DNA of 64,000 bases, taken from Stenotrophomonas sp. BIO128-Bstrain (GTDB lineage: Bacteria; Pseudomonadota; Gammaproteobacteria; Xanthomonadales; Xanthomonadaceae). Each line of letters begins with the position of its first letter. The stretch's first letter is position 1. This document shows, piece after piece, positions 48,234-55,954 of this stretch. Where the stretch lies: NCBI RefSeq assembly GCF_030128875.1, contig NZ_CP124620.1, forward strand, positions 2,046,001-2,110,000, written 5' to 3'. The translations under genes and the position numbers were made by a program. The notes beneath the pieces were generated by a model. That model worked only from the letters and a program-made list of their open reading frames with translations, was not told where the DNA came from and did not search any database.

Positions 48234-49151
48234 TCACCCCAACGGCTGGGCCAGATCCACCCGCGCGACCAGAAAATCCAGCAGCGCGCGCACGCGCAGC
48301 GGCAGGTAGCCGCCCTGCCCCTGGAACACCGCGTGCACCTCCTCCAGATCACCAGGGTTGGCCGATTCCAGCACCGGCAGCAGGCGCCCGGCCGCCACAT
48401 CGGCCTGCACCTGGAACGCCGCCAGCCGCGCCATGCCCACGCCACCGAGCACCAGCCTGCGCAGCGCCTCGCCGTCGCTGGCGCGTGCATTGCCCTGGGT
48501 GGGCACGACCTGCCGCTCGCCATCAACGACCAGCGGCCAGCCGACCTGCGTACGCGGATGCCCGATATCGAGCCGGTTGTGCGCCATCAGCATGTCGGCG
48601 TCCTGCGGCAGGCCGTGTCGGGCGGCGTAGCTGGGGGCGGCGACGATCATCATCCGGGTCGCGCCCAGTCGCCGCGCAACCAGGCTGGAGCTTTTCAGCG
48701 GGCCGGCGCGCACCGCCACATCGGTGCGCTGCTCGAGCAGGTCGATCACCTCGTCGGTCAGCACCAGATCCACGCCGACCTGCGGGTGCAGCGCGAGAAA
48801 GTCCGGCAGCAGCGGCAGCAGAAAATGCTGGCCAAACGGCACATTGGCATTCACCCGCAGGCGCCCACGCGGTTCGGCATGGGCGCTGGCACAGCGCTCG
48901 GCTTCATCCAGATCGGCCAGCACCCGCAGCCCGCGCTCATAGAACGCGCAGCCCTCCTGGGTCAGCTGCAGCTGGCGGGTGGAGCGCTGCAGCAGGCGTG
49001 TGCCGAGCCGCTGTTCGAGCCGCGAGACCAGCTTGCTGACCGCCGAGGGACTCAGGTCCAACGAACGCGCAGCCGCTGAAAACCCGCCGGTTTCGATGAC
49101 CCGGACGAACACTTCCAGTTCGCCGGAACGGTTGATGTCGGTGCCTGCCAT
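48234..49151 (-). CDS. LysR-family transcriptional regulator
   Basis: This 305-residue regulator has an N-terminal winged helix (LEVFVRVIETGGFSAAARSLDLSPSAVSKLVSRLEQRLG) and a periplasmic-binding-protein-like effector domain. The start at 49151 (MAGTDINRSGE) is used; an ATG six codons up is possible. It is divergent from the SGNH esterase gene across a 96-bp gap, so that gene is the likely target. The effector is unknown. Confidence 0.9.
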   Translation of the reverse strand: MAGTDINRSGELEVFVRVIETGGFSAAARSLDLSPSAVSKLVSRLEQRLGTRLLQRSTRQLQLTQEGCAFYERGLRVLADLDEAERCASAHAEPRGRLRVNANVPFGQHFLLPLLPDFLALHPQVGVDLVLTDEVIDLLEQRTDVAVRAGPLKSSSLVARRLGATRMMIVAAPSYAARHGLPQDADMLMAHNRLDIGHPRTQVGWPLVVDGERQVVPTQGNARASDGEALRRLVLGGVGMARLAAFQVQADVAAGRLLPVLESANPGDLEEVHAVFQGQGGYLPLRVRALLDFLVARVDLAQPLG

Positions 49152-49247
49152 GGGATGAATCCAGTTCACAGATGATTGTCCTCAGGCAGTCTAGTTCACA
49201 GGTACCCCGAAGATCACCATGGCGCTTCCTCTCCCACGGATCGCCCG

Positions 49248-50489
49248 ATGAATACCTTCGCCCGCCTTACCGCCACCGCCCTGCTGGCCACCGCCGGCAC
49301 CGCGGTTGCCGCCCCTGCGCCCACCTGGGTGGCCAGCTGGCAGGCCAGCCCGCAGCCGGTCTGGGGCGCAGATTTCCTCTTCCCCACGCTGATCCCGGCG
49401 CACCTGGAGGCGCAGACCTTCCGCCAGACCGCGCGCCTGAGCCTCGGCGGCCGCCAGCTGCGGGTGCGCCTGAGCAATACCTATGGCGAGCAACCGCTGC
49501 GGATCGGCGCGGCCAGCGTTGCCGCCGGGGCCGGCCAGCAGCCCCTGGCGCTGTCCTTCGAGGGAAGCGCGGAGACCGTGATCGCCCCCGGTACCGAGCG
49601 CCTGAGCGACCCGCTGGCGCTGGCGACCACCGATCTCCAGGCCGTGCAGGTGAGCGTCTACCTGGCCGGCCGCACGCCCCTGCGCAGCTTCCACTGGGAA
49701 GGCCGGCAGACCGCTGCAGTCGCCACCGGTGACCAGACGCTCGCCCCGACGCTGGCCACCTCCTCGACCACCACCGCCCGCCTGTTCGTCTCGGGTATCG
49801 ATGTGCAGGGCGCCGCAGGCGCCCGCAGCGTGGTGGTGATCGGTGACTCGATCACCGATGGCGCGACCGCCAGCCTGGACCGCGACCAGCGCTGGACCGA
49901 CCACCTCGCCGCACGCCTCGCGCCGCAGGGCGTGGCCGTGGTCAACGCCGGCATCTCCGGTGGCCGCCTGCTCCGCGATGGCATGGGAGAGGCCGCGCTC
50001 TCCCGCTTCCAGCGCGATGTGCTCGATCAACCCGGCGTGGCCAGCGTGATCGTGCTGCTGGGCACCAACGACATCGCCTGGCCCGGCACCGCCTTCGCCC
50101 GCTCCGAACCTGCGCCGACCCTGGCCGAACTGCAGGTCGGCTATCGCGCCCTGGTGGATCGCGCCCATGCCCGGGGCGTGCGCATCGTCGGTGCGACCCT
50201 GCCGCCGTTCGCGGGCGCCCTGCCCGGCACGCCGCTGGACGACTACTACCAGCCCGACAAAGACGCGCTGCGCCGCCAGCTCAATGCCTGGCTGCGGCAG
50301 GACAGCCCGTTCGATGCGGTGATCGACCTCGACGCCGCCCTGCGTGATCCGGCCGATCCGGCGCGGATGGCGCCAGCGTTCGATTCCGGCGACCACCTGC
50401 ACCCGGGCGATGCGGGCAACCGGGCGATGGCCGACGCAGTGGACCTGCAGGCGCTGCTGCCCGGCCAAGTGCCGGTCACGACACCCTGA
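49248..50489 (+). CDS. Secreted SGNH/GDSL esterase
   Basis: This 413-residue exported hydrolase has a signal peptide ending near AVAA. An N-terminal beta-domain (25-195) precedes the SGNH domain. The nucleophile block is VVVIGDSITDGAT, block III is LLGTNDIAW, and the Asp-His pair is in SGDHLHPGDAGNRAMAD. The architecture resembles bacterial rhamnogalacturonan acetylesterase/lysophospholipase-like enzymes; the substrate is not evident. It is divergent from a LysR gene. Confidence 0.87.
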   Translation: MNTFARLTATALLATAGTAVAAPAPTWVASWQASPQPVWGADFLFPTLIPAHLEAQTFRQTARLSLGGRQLRVRLSNTYGEQPLRIGAASVAAGAGQQPLALSFEGSAETVIAPGTERLSDPLALATTDLQAVQVSVYLAGRTPLRSFHWEGRQTAAVATGDQTLAPTLATSSTTTARLFVSGIDVQGAAGARSVVVIGDSITDGATASLDRDQRWTDHLAARLAPQGVAVVNAGISGGRLLRDGMGEAALSRFQRDVLDQPGVASVIVLLGTNDIAWPGTAFARSEPAPTLAELQVGYRALVDRAHARGVRIVGATLPPFAGALPGTPLDDYYQPDKDALRRQLNAWLRQDSPFDAVIDLDAALRDPADPARMAPAFDSGDHLHPGDAGNRAMADAVDLQALLPGQVPVTTP

Positions 50490-50492
50490 CAA

Positions 50493-50526
50493 CGAAAAAC
50501 CCCCGGGCCGGGGCGCGGGGGTTTGA
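50493..50526 (-). terminator. Terminator between the SGNH esterase gene and fur
   Basis: AAACCCCCG and CGGGGGTTT arms enclose a GC-rich loop. On the minus strand it ends in TTTTT, so it best serves fur; the plus-strand side has only TTT and could also stop the esterase transcript. Confidence 0.75.
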
Positions 50527-50575
50527 TCTGCAGCGTGCCCTGCCCAGGCCGGTCGTCACGACCGGCCCGGCGCCA

Positions 50576-50983
50576 TCACCGGCGCTTCTTGCGCACGTAC
50601 AGGACCAGCGAGTGCTCTTCGAGTTCGTAGCCGTGGTCGGCTGCGATCTTGCGCTGCAGCTCCTCGATCTCGTGGCTTTCGAACTCGATGATCTTGCCGC
50701 TGTCCACATCGACCATGTGGTCATGGTGACCCCCGCGGTCCAGCTCGTAGACGGCCTGGCCACCTTCGAAGTTGTGCTTGAGCACCAGGCCGGCCGCCTC
50801 GAACTGGGTCAGAACCCGGTAGACCGTGGCCAGCCCGATCTCATCACCGTGCTCCAGGAGCTGGCGGTAGATGTCTTCGGCGGTCATGTGGTGGCTGGCA
50901 TTGCGCTGCTCGAGCAGCGACAGGATCCGCATACGCGGATGGGTCACCTTGAGGCCGACTTTGCGCAGGTCGTGGGTTTCCAT
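50576..50983 (-). CDS. fur: Ferric uptake regulator Fur
   Basis: This 135-residue metal-dependent repressor has a winged helix (LKVTHPRMRILSLLEQRNASHHMTAEDIYRQLL) and a dimer/metal domain with GGHHDHMVDVDSGKIIEF. It lacks the Cys-X2-Cys structural zinc pair, as some xanthomonad Fur proteins do. It is divergent from omlA across 104 bp, the arrangement described in Xanthomonas. Confidence 0.94.
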   Translation of the reverse strand: METHDLRKVGLKVTHPRMRILSLLEQRNASHHMTAEDIYRQLLEHGDEIGLATVYRVLTQFEAAGLVLKHNFEGGQAVYELDRGGHHDHMVDVDSGKIIEFESHEIEELQRKIAADHGYELEEHSLVLYVRKKRR

Positions 50984-51087
50984 AGTTCTCCGTTCATTGG
51001 CGATTTAGCGCCAGCTGCCTCGGATTGGGTCGCGGCGACACGTCGGGAGTGTATCATCGACTCGATTTCCCCAAACGCCATTCCCCG

Positions 51088-51480
51088 ATGCGCAATCTCC
51101 TGCTGGTCGCCGCCGTTGCCCTGTCCACCACGGGCTGCGGCATCATTTACAAGCAACCCATCTATCAGGGCAACCTGATCCGGGAGCAGGCCGTCGGTCA
51201 GCTGCAGGTGGGCCAGAGCAAGCAGCAGGTCAACGCCCTGCTTGGCACGCCTTCCATCCCGGACCCGTTCCATGCCCAGCGCTGGGATTACACCGCCAGC
51301 CAGCGCGTGAACCGGGTCGGCAAGACCGAAGTGAAGAACTTCACCGTCTACTTCGAAAACGACGCGGTCACCCGCTGGGACGGCGAGTACTTCGCCAGCG
51401 ACGACGCCCAGCTGGCCCGCAGCACGCTGCGCCAGTTCGGCCGCAACCTGCCCAAGGACAAGAAGAAGCGCGGCCGCTGA
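51088..51480 (+). CDS. omlA: Outer-membrane lipoprotein OmlA/BamE
   Basis: This 130-residue SmpA/OmlA-domain lipoprotein is a part of the BAM outer-membrane protein assembly complex. The lipobox LSTTGC puts the lipidated cysteine at 17. The domain motif GQLQVGQSKQQVNALLGTP follows. A TGTATCAT extended -10-like sequence lies about 30 bp upstream. It is divergent from fur, as in Xanthomonas, where it is known as omlA. Confidence 0.93.
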   Translation: MRNLLLVAAVALSTTGCGIIYKQPIYQGNLIREQAVGQLQVGQSKQQVNALLGTPSIPDPFHAQRWDYTASQRVNRVGKTEVKNFTVYFENDAVTRWDGEYFASDDAQLARSTLRQFGRNLPKDKKKRGR

Positions 51481-51496
51481 GGCCCGCGTTCTTCAC

Positions 51497-51757
51497 TCAG
51501 CTGCCGGCGCGGGCGCGTCGGCGGCGGTTGTCTTTCGGGTCGGCCAGCAGCGGACGCAGCAGCTCGACCCGGTCGCCCTCGCGCAGCACCTGATCCGGCT
51601 TGGCCAGCAGGCCATGCACGGCCATGGCCGGGCACTGGTCGCTGCCCTCGATGCCGGCCAGCGCGATGGCCTCGGCGACGGTGGTGCCCCCGGCGAGGGT
51701 CAGCACCTTCGAGGCGGCCCGATCGGGCCAGGCCAGCACCACCTCGACCGTGATCAC
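51497..51757 (-). CDS. rnfH: RnfH/RatB family protein
   Basis: This 86-residue beta-grasp protein starts MITVEVVLAWPDRAASKVLTL. The EGDRVELLRPLLADPKDNRRRRA end is typical of RnfH. The function is poorly known; it is usually encoded beside ratA as here (3 bp gap), opposite smpB. Confidence 0.88.
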   Translation of the reverse strand: MITVEVVLAWPDRAASKVLTLAGGTTVAEAIALAGIEGSDQCPAMAVHGLLAKPDQVLREGDRVELLRPLLADPKDNRRRRARAGS

Positions 51758-51760
51758 GGC

Positions 51761-52189
51761 TCAGTCCTGGGCGTCGGCGACGCGGACGAAATCATTGACC
51801 ATCCGGTCGGCCAGGCCCTGGAAGCCCAGCGCGAGAGCCGGACCGAGCAGACGTGAGGTCGGCTCGAACTCCAGCGTCAGCGTGACCTTGCAGGCATCTT
51901 CGGCCAGCGCGTGGAATTCCCAGCGACCGTGCAGGCGCTTGAACGGCCCGTCCTTGAGCTGCATATCGATGCTGTGCGGGCGTTGCAGCGTGTTCTCGGT
52001 CATGAACCAGGTGGAGAACGAACCGAAGCCCAGATCCAGGCGCGCGATCAGGCGGTCCGGGCCGGACTCCAGGATCTGCGAGGCCGAGCACCAGCGGAAG
52101 CGGCGCGGATAGGCGTCAATATCATTGACCAGGTCGAACATGCGGGCAGCCGAATGTTCGACCAGGGCACTACGGCGGATAGTTGGCAT
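51761..52189 (-). CDS. ratA: RatA/coenzyme Q-binding START-like protein
   Basis: This 142-residue START/polyketide cyclase-like protein begins [34 protein letters not shown], the conserved RatA/COQ10 pattern. In E. coli RatA was described as a toxin that blocks 70S association, while eukaryotic relatives bind coenzyme Q, so the physiological role is open. The start at 52189 is the family start. It is divergent from smpB across 57 bp. Confidence 0.9.
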   Translation of the reverse strand: MPTIRRSALVEHSAARMFDLVNDIDAYPRRFRWCSASQILESGPDRLIARLDLGFGSFSTWFMTENTLQRPHSIDMQLKDGPFKRLHGRWEFHALAEDACKVTLTLEFEPTSRLLGPALALGFQGLADRMVNDFVRVADAQD

Positions 52190-52246
52190 GCGATACAGAT
52201 GTCTGATGAATCGACCGGGCGTGCCCGAATCGGAGACAATAGGGAA

Positions 52247-52750
52247 ATGAGCAAGAACAGCGGCAAGGATAAAGCAAAGGGCGCGACGGCCAACAAAACC
52301 ATCGCACTCAACAAGCGTGCCCGGCACGAGTACCACATCGAAGATCGCTTCGAAGCCGGCCTGGCCCTGCAGGGCTGGGAGGTCAAGTCGATCCGCGCCG
52401 GGCGCGGCAACATCATCGATGCTTACGCCTACGTGCGTGATGGCGAGATCTATCTGATCGGTGCGCAGATCACCCCGTTGATCCAGGCCTCCACCCACGT
52501 GGTGGCCAACGACCGCCGGGACCGCAAGCTGCTCCTGCATCGCAACGAGATCGACAAGCTGATCGGCAAGGTGCAGCGCGACGGCTACACGATCGTGCCC
52601 ACCGCGATGTACTGGAGCAAGAACAAGATCAAGCTCGAGATCGCGCTGGCCAAGGGCAAGCAGACCCACGACAAGCGCGATGCGGAGAAGGACCGCGACT
52701 GGGCGCGCGAGAAGTCGCGCACCATGCGCCGGCACAACCGCGACGCGTGA
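52247..52750 (+). CDS. smpB: SsrA-binding protein SmpB
   Basis: This 167-residue protein carries tmRNA to stalled ribosomes. The core [32 protein letters not shown] and the basic C-terminal tail ([19 protein letters not shown]) are intact. Its partner RNA ssrA lies about 1 kb downstream. Its TGA overlaps the next ATG by one base. Confidence 0.95.
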   Translation: MSKNSGKDKAKGATANKTIALNKRARHEYHIEDRFEAGLALQGWEVKSIRAGRGNIIDAYAYVRDGEIYLIGAQITPLIQASTHVVANDRRDRKLLLHRNEIDKLIGKVQRDGYTIVPTAMYWSKNKIKLEIALAKGKQTHDKRDAEKDRDWAREKSRTMRRHNRDA

Positions 52751-53178
52751 TGACGCGCACGGTGGCCGCACCGGGGATCCAGCCGGCCAGCGCCGAGGAC
52801 ACCCGCGCGGTGTTCGCCGGCCTGTTGGCTTTCAACCAGGCCGCCAGTGGCGATGCGTTGGACGATCAGCCGGTCAACCGGGTGATCCACGATGCTACCG
52901 GCCGGGTGGTGGCCGGGATCGCCGCCGACGTCTGCGGTGGCTGGCTGATGGTGCATGCGTTGTGGGTGGACGCCAGCCAGCGTGGCCAGGGGCTGGGCCA
53001 GGCGCTGCTGGCCGATGCCGAGCAGCAGGCCCGCACGCTCGGCGCACACGCGGTGACGCTGGACACCTTCTCCTGGCAGGCCGAGGGCTTCTACCTCAAG
53101 CAGGGCTATGAGGTGTTCGGCCGGCTGCAGGACTTCCCGCCCGGGCACCATCGCCTGTACCTGCGCAAGCCGCTGTAA
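52750..53178 (+). CDS. GNAT-family N-acetyltransferase
   Basis: This 142-residue acetyltransferase has the acetyl-CoA motif VDASQRGQGLGQALLADAE (motif A) and the C-terminal FYLKQGYEVFGRL. The ATG at 52750 overlaps the smpB stop (TGATG); a GTG one codon earlier is possible. It is coupled to smpB; the substrate is unknown. Confidence 0.87.
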   Translation: MTRTVAAPGIQPASAEDTRAVFAGLLAFNQAASGDALDDQPVNRVIHDATGRVVAGIAADVCGGWLMVHALWVDASQRGQGLGQALLADAEQQARTLGAHAVTLDTFSWQAEGFYLKQGYEVFGRLQDFPPGHHRLYLRKPL

Positions 53179-53315
53179 CGCCCTGCCCGGGCACTGCCAG
53201 CGCCACGTATCGCCAAGGCTGTCCTGACCCCGCGGCCCCGGCAGGACAGCGATCTTTCCCCGCCAGCCCCGCGCAGCTGTCAGAATCCCCGCATTGATAC
53301 GGAAAGGATCCGCGC

Positions 53316-53669
53316 GTGACACTTGAAACTACCCCGGCACCCGCACTGGCGGCGGACGAACTGACCACCCTGCGCGCCGACGTGGCCGCGCTGGAGTTCA
53401 TCTTTGACGAACTCGCCCGCGCGATGGACCCGGCCGCGCTGCTCAAGGTGCTGACCTACCTGATCCGCAACGCCAAGCGCGTCGCCTCGGAGACGCAGAG
53501 CTACGACACCCTGGAGCACCGCCGGCTGGTCGCCCAGGTGGAATCGCTGATGGCCCGGGTCGAGCCGCAGGCCAAGAAGCAGGCGATGGCCGTGCGCAAC
53601 GAGCACAACCGCCTGAAGAAGGAAAAGGCCCGCCACAAGGCCGACAGCCGCCGCCAGCTGCAGAAGTAA
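53316..53669 (+). CDS. Hypothetical coiled-coil protein
   Basis: This 117-residue, highly charged, largely helical protein starts at a GTG at 53316 with GGAAAGGA upstream. A C-terminal basic stretch (NEHNRLKKEKARHKADSRRQ) is notable. No domain is recognised. The stop codon lies in a 13-bp tandem duplication (GCAGAAGTAAGCG at 53660 and 53673). It lies 120 bp upstream of ssrA. Confidence 0.75.
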   Translation: MTLETTPAPALAADELTTLRADVAALEFIFDELARAMDPAALLKVLTYLIRNAKRVASETQSYDTLEHRRLVAQVESLMARVEPQAKKQAMAVRNEHNRLKKEKARHKADSRRQLQK

Positions 53670-53789
53670 GCGGCAGAAGTAAGCGGCAGACCGGCAAGGT
53701 GACTGTTCAGCCGGATTGGAGTAGCATCCATTCCGTCAAGTAGACGTCCGGCGCTGTTTTCCGGATGAAGTGCGGTTCTTGAAGAAACC

Positions 53790-54192
53790 GGGGGTGCATT
53801 GGTTTCGACGGGGGTTGTGAAGTTACTTGGTGCATGCCGAGGGGGCAGCTTTCCTCGTTAATCCAGCAGCAAACTTTTAGTTGCCAACGACGACAACTAC
53901 GGTTCGAACGACTTCGCAATCGCTGCCTAAAAACAGCTTTAGCGTTTAGTTCTACAGCCGCCTTAGGCGAACCCCCGAACCTACTTGTGCCCGTGCTCGT
54001 AGATGTAGGGTCATTATCACGGAACCGGTTGTGATGGCTGCCTGTCAGTCACGACTTAACTAAAGCAGGCTGGTCCTGGGGTGCGCTTTGCACACCGTGC
54101 TGCCACAGGATGAGATCCAACGGTGAGCTAAGCATGTAGTACCGGGGATGGAGTGCCTTCGGACGGCGGTTCAATTCCGCCCACCTCCACCA
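53790..54192 (+). ncRNA. ssrA: Transfer-messenger RNA
   Basis: This 403-nt tmRNA rescues stalled ribosomes with SmpB. The 5' end GGGGGTGCATTGGTTTCGAC pairs (GGGGGTG) with the 3' CACCTCC before the encoded ACCA. A TTCAATTCCGCC T-arm is present. The tag reading frame is 53883-53930 and encodes ANDDNYGSNDFAIAA followed by TAA. Pseudoknot regions lie between. The 5' and 3' ends are inferred from the acceptor stem. Confidence 0.95.
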
Positions 54193-54217
54193 ATGAGGGG
54201 TTCGAAAGAATCCCAAG

Positions 54218-54260
54218 AAGCCCGGGAACCCTTATACAACGGGGGTTCCCGGGCTTTTTT
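54218..54260 (+). terminator. Rho-independent terminator of ssrA
   Basis: AAGCCCGGGAACCC pairs perfectly with GGGTTCCCGGGCTT around an 11-base loop, followed by TTTTTTATTT. It starts 25 bp after the tmRNA CCA end. Confidence 0.95.
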
Positions 54261-54313
54261 ATTTCCGGCATCGTCAGGCCCCATGCGCTGCAGGTCGTGA
54301 GACCGTGGGGGCG

Positions 54314-54418
54314 ATGCCCCCGCTCACCCATCTTGCCTTGCGGCGCGCCAAGCCGGCCGAGAAGACCCCGAACCTGTTCGACCGCGGCGGTCTCTACCTG
54401 GAGATCTCATCCTGTTGA
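54314..54418 (+). pseudogene. Remnant of a P4-type tyrosine integrase, N-terminus only
   Basis: ATG at 54314 opens a 34-codon frame, LTHLALRRAKPAEKTPNLFD then RGGLYLEIS, ending in TGA. This is the arm-binding N-terminus of P4/CP4-like integrases, which integrate at tRNA and tmRNA 3' ends. A short DGRWWHLTL piece in another frame just after the stop (54415-54445) may be its continuation; no catalytic domain remains. It is the scar of an island once inserted at ssrA. Confidence 0.72.
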
Positions 54419-54469
54419 TGGTCGGTGGTGGCACCTGACCCTTCTGGACCTCAGCCTGCAGATGAGCCT

Positions 54470-54772
54470 CTACGGGCTGCTGCTGGCCTCGTGGCGCTGT
54501 GGCAGTTGCCGCGCTGTGCCAGACGGATCGCGGCGTACGGCCGCCTCCTCTTCGCCCTCGGAGGGCGGGATGTACCACTTCTGGACCGTGCCCGCGGGCA
54601 GGTTATAGACCCAATATGTCCCGCCAGCCTTCGTTACCGCTTCTTCCAGGATTGCGCGCTGGCGGAAGTCCTCATCGGTCACGCAGGTGGGGCAGTGCAC
54701 CGGCTGAGCCGCAAAAGCAGGCGTTGCAACCGCCGCGGCCGTTAATGCAAGCATCGCACTAAAGAGCTTCAC
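54470..54772 (-). CDS. Small secreted hypothetical protein
   Basis: This 100-residue protein has a signal peptide (MKLFSAMLALTAAAVATPAFA) starting from a GTG at 54772 with AAAGGATC upstream. The mature part starts QPVHCPTCVTDEDFRQRAILEEAV, with a Cys-X2-Cys. The last 35 residues are low complexity and may come from read-through into scar DNA. The function is unknown. Confidence 0.6.
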   Translation of the reverse strand: MKLFSAMLALTAAAVATPAFAAQPVHCPTCVTDEDFRQRAILEEAVTKAGGTYWVYNLPAGTVQKWYIPPSEGEEEAAVRRDPSGTARQLPQRHEASSSP

Positions 54773-55031
54773 AATAGATCCTTTATTGAGAAATTGCCGA
54801 TTTGCTCGGCGATTTGATCCTAGCACCGTGAAGCATGTGGCTGGGTTGCCGATCCTGCCGTGATCTCGCCAACGTGACCGCGTACGCGTCCGCAGTTGGG
54901 TTTGTCATGACCTTTGAAGCGGCGCGGGACTTCTCTGATTCAGGGCGTGGCTGGCTGCCGAGCGGGATGACGCGACGGCAATGCTGCTGGCCAGCGAGTG
55001 CAGACATCGAAGGTCCCCACCTTTTTGTGCC
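54773..55031. other. Non-coding accessory stretch
   Basis: No gene is recognised here. It lies between two small minus-strand hypotheticals within the tmRNA-linked scar. Short open frames exist but lack coding character. Confidence 0.5.
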
Positions 55032-55343
55032 TCACGGCAACGTAAATTTCCGCGCCATCCGAAGTGGCCAGACCGAGGTGAACTGCGCGCCACCCACCAG
55101 CCGGTATGCTGCCGAAACACTGTGCAGCACGCCCATCGCCTCCAGCACATCCTTGGTCTTCCGGAACGTCGGCCGCGGATCCGCGGTGAACATGAAAAGG
55201 TTGATCTCTTTCGCGCTGACGTCATAGCCGTCCAGCGTCGCGGCCTTGCCGAGCGCGGCGGTCAGCTCGGCCTCCAGCGTCGCCAGGAATGCCTCATCGT
55301 CCAGCGACTTGCGCCAGAACTTGATCACAAGCTGGTAATCCAT
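55032..55343 (-). CDS. Hypothetical protein
   Basis: This 103-residue soluble alpha/beta protein starts MDYQLVIKFWRKSLDDEAFLA. The regular pattern and its codon use like the neighbours suggest a real gene. No domain is recognised. It stands alone between the small secreted protein and the TetR gene. Confidence 0.7.
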   Translation of the reverse strand: MDYQLVIKFWRKSLDDEAFLATLEAELTAALGKAATLDGYDVSAKEINLFMFTADPRPTFRKTKDVLEAMGVLHSVSAAYRLVGGAQFTSVWPLRMARKFTLP

Positions 55344-55398
55344 CAGGCGGCCCCGTCATTCAAGAAGTGAACCGCCAAGGTTACCCGCATGAAGGACA

Positions 55399-55950
55399 TC
55401 ACGCTGTGTTTGAAGCGGCGGCAATCATCTGCGCCAGCCGGTCGGCGATGGCCTGCCCCACCTCCGGCGGCAGGCGCGAGCGCGACAGCGCTTCGAACAC
55501 CCACATGCCGTCGGCGGCGAGCTTGGCGATGAACAGGTCCAGCGCGGCCGGGTCGCTCAGGTCCTGCGGGGTCGGCGGCGACCAGCGCTCGGCCACGGTC
55601 GCCCAGGGCTGCACGTTCTCATCCGTCGCCGCCGCATCAAACATCAGCTGCAGTTCGGCGCGCGTAGCGGTCTGCACACAGGTCAGTGCGTAGGCCTGGT
55701 AGCGCTCGGTGGCATCGGCGGCCTCGGCCGGCTTGCCGGCCACCTCGATCAAGCTCGCCTCCCACACGCCGGCCAGGTGCTGATGGATGCCCTGGAGCAG
55801 CGCGTCGCGCGAGGGGAAGTGGTACAGCAGCCCTCCCCTGGCGATGCCGGATTCGGTGGCGACCGCCTCGAAGGTGAGCGCGGTGATGCCGTCGCGTTCG
55901 ATCACGCGGACGGCGGCATCAAGGATGTTGGTTCGGTTGCTCGGGCGCAT
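55399..55950 (-). CDS. TetR-family repressor of the adjacent efflux gene
   Basis: This 183-residue regulator has a typical N-terminal helix-turn-helix (TNILDAAVRVIERDGITALTFEAVATESGIARGGLLYHFPSRDALL) and a ligand domain. It starts 4 bp after the efflux gene stop, so both are in one transcript. The perfect palindrome at 57494-57507 before the efflux gene is the likely operator, giving autoregulation. Confidence 0.9.
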   Translation of the reverse strand: MRPSNRTNILDAAVRVIERDGITALTFEAVATESGIARGGLLYHFPSRDALLQGIHQHLAGVWEASLIEVAGKPAEAADATERYQAYALTCVQTATRAELQLMFDAAATDENVQPWATVAERWSPPTPQDLSDPAALDLFIAKLAADGMWVFEALSRSRLPPEVGQAIADRLAQMIAAASNTA

Positions 55951-55954
55951 GGAG

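Noticed and set aside
54905-55225. Second hypothetical gene in the tmRNA scar on the minus strand
   Set aside because: Overlaps the better-supported frame 55032-55343 and has a Ser/Arg-rich shadow composition.
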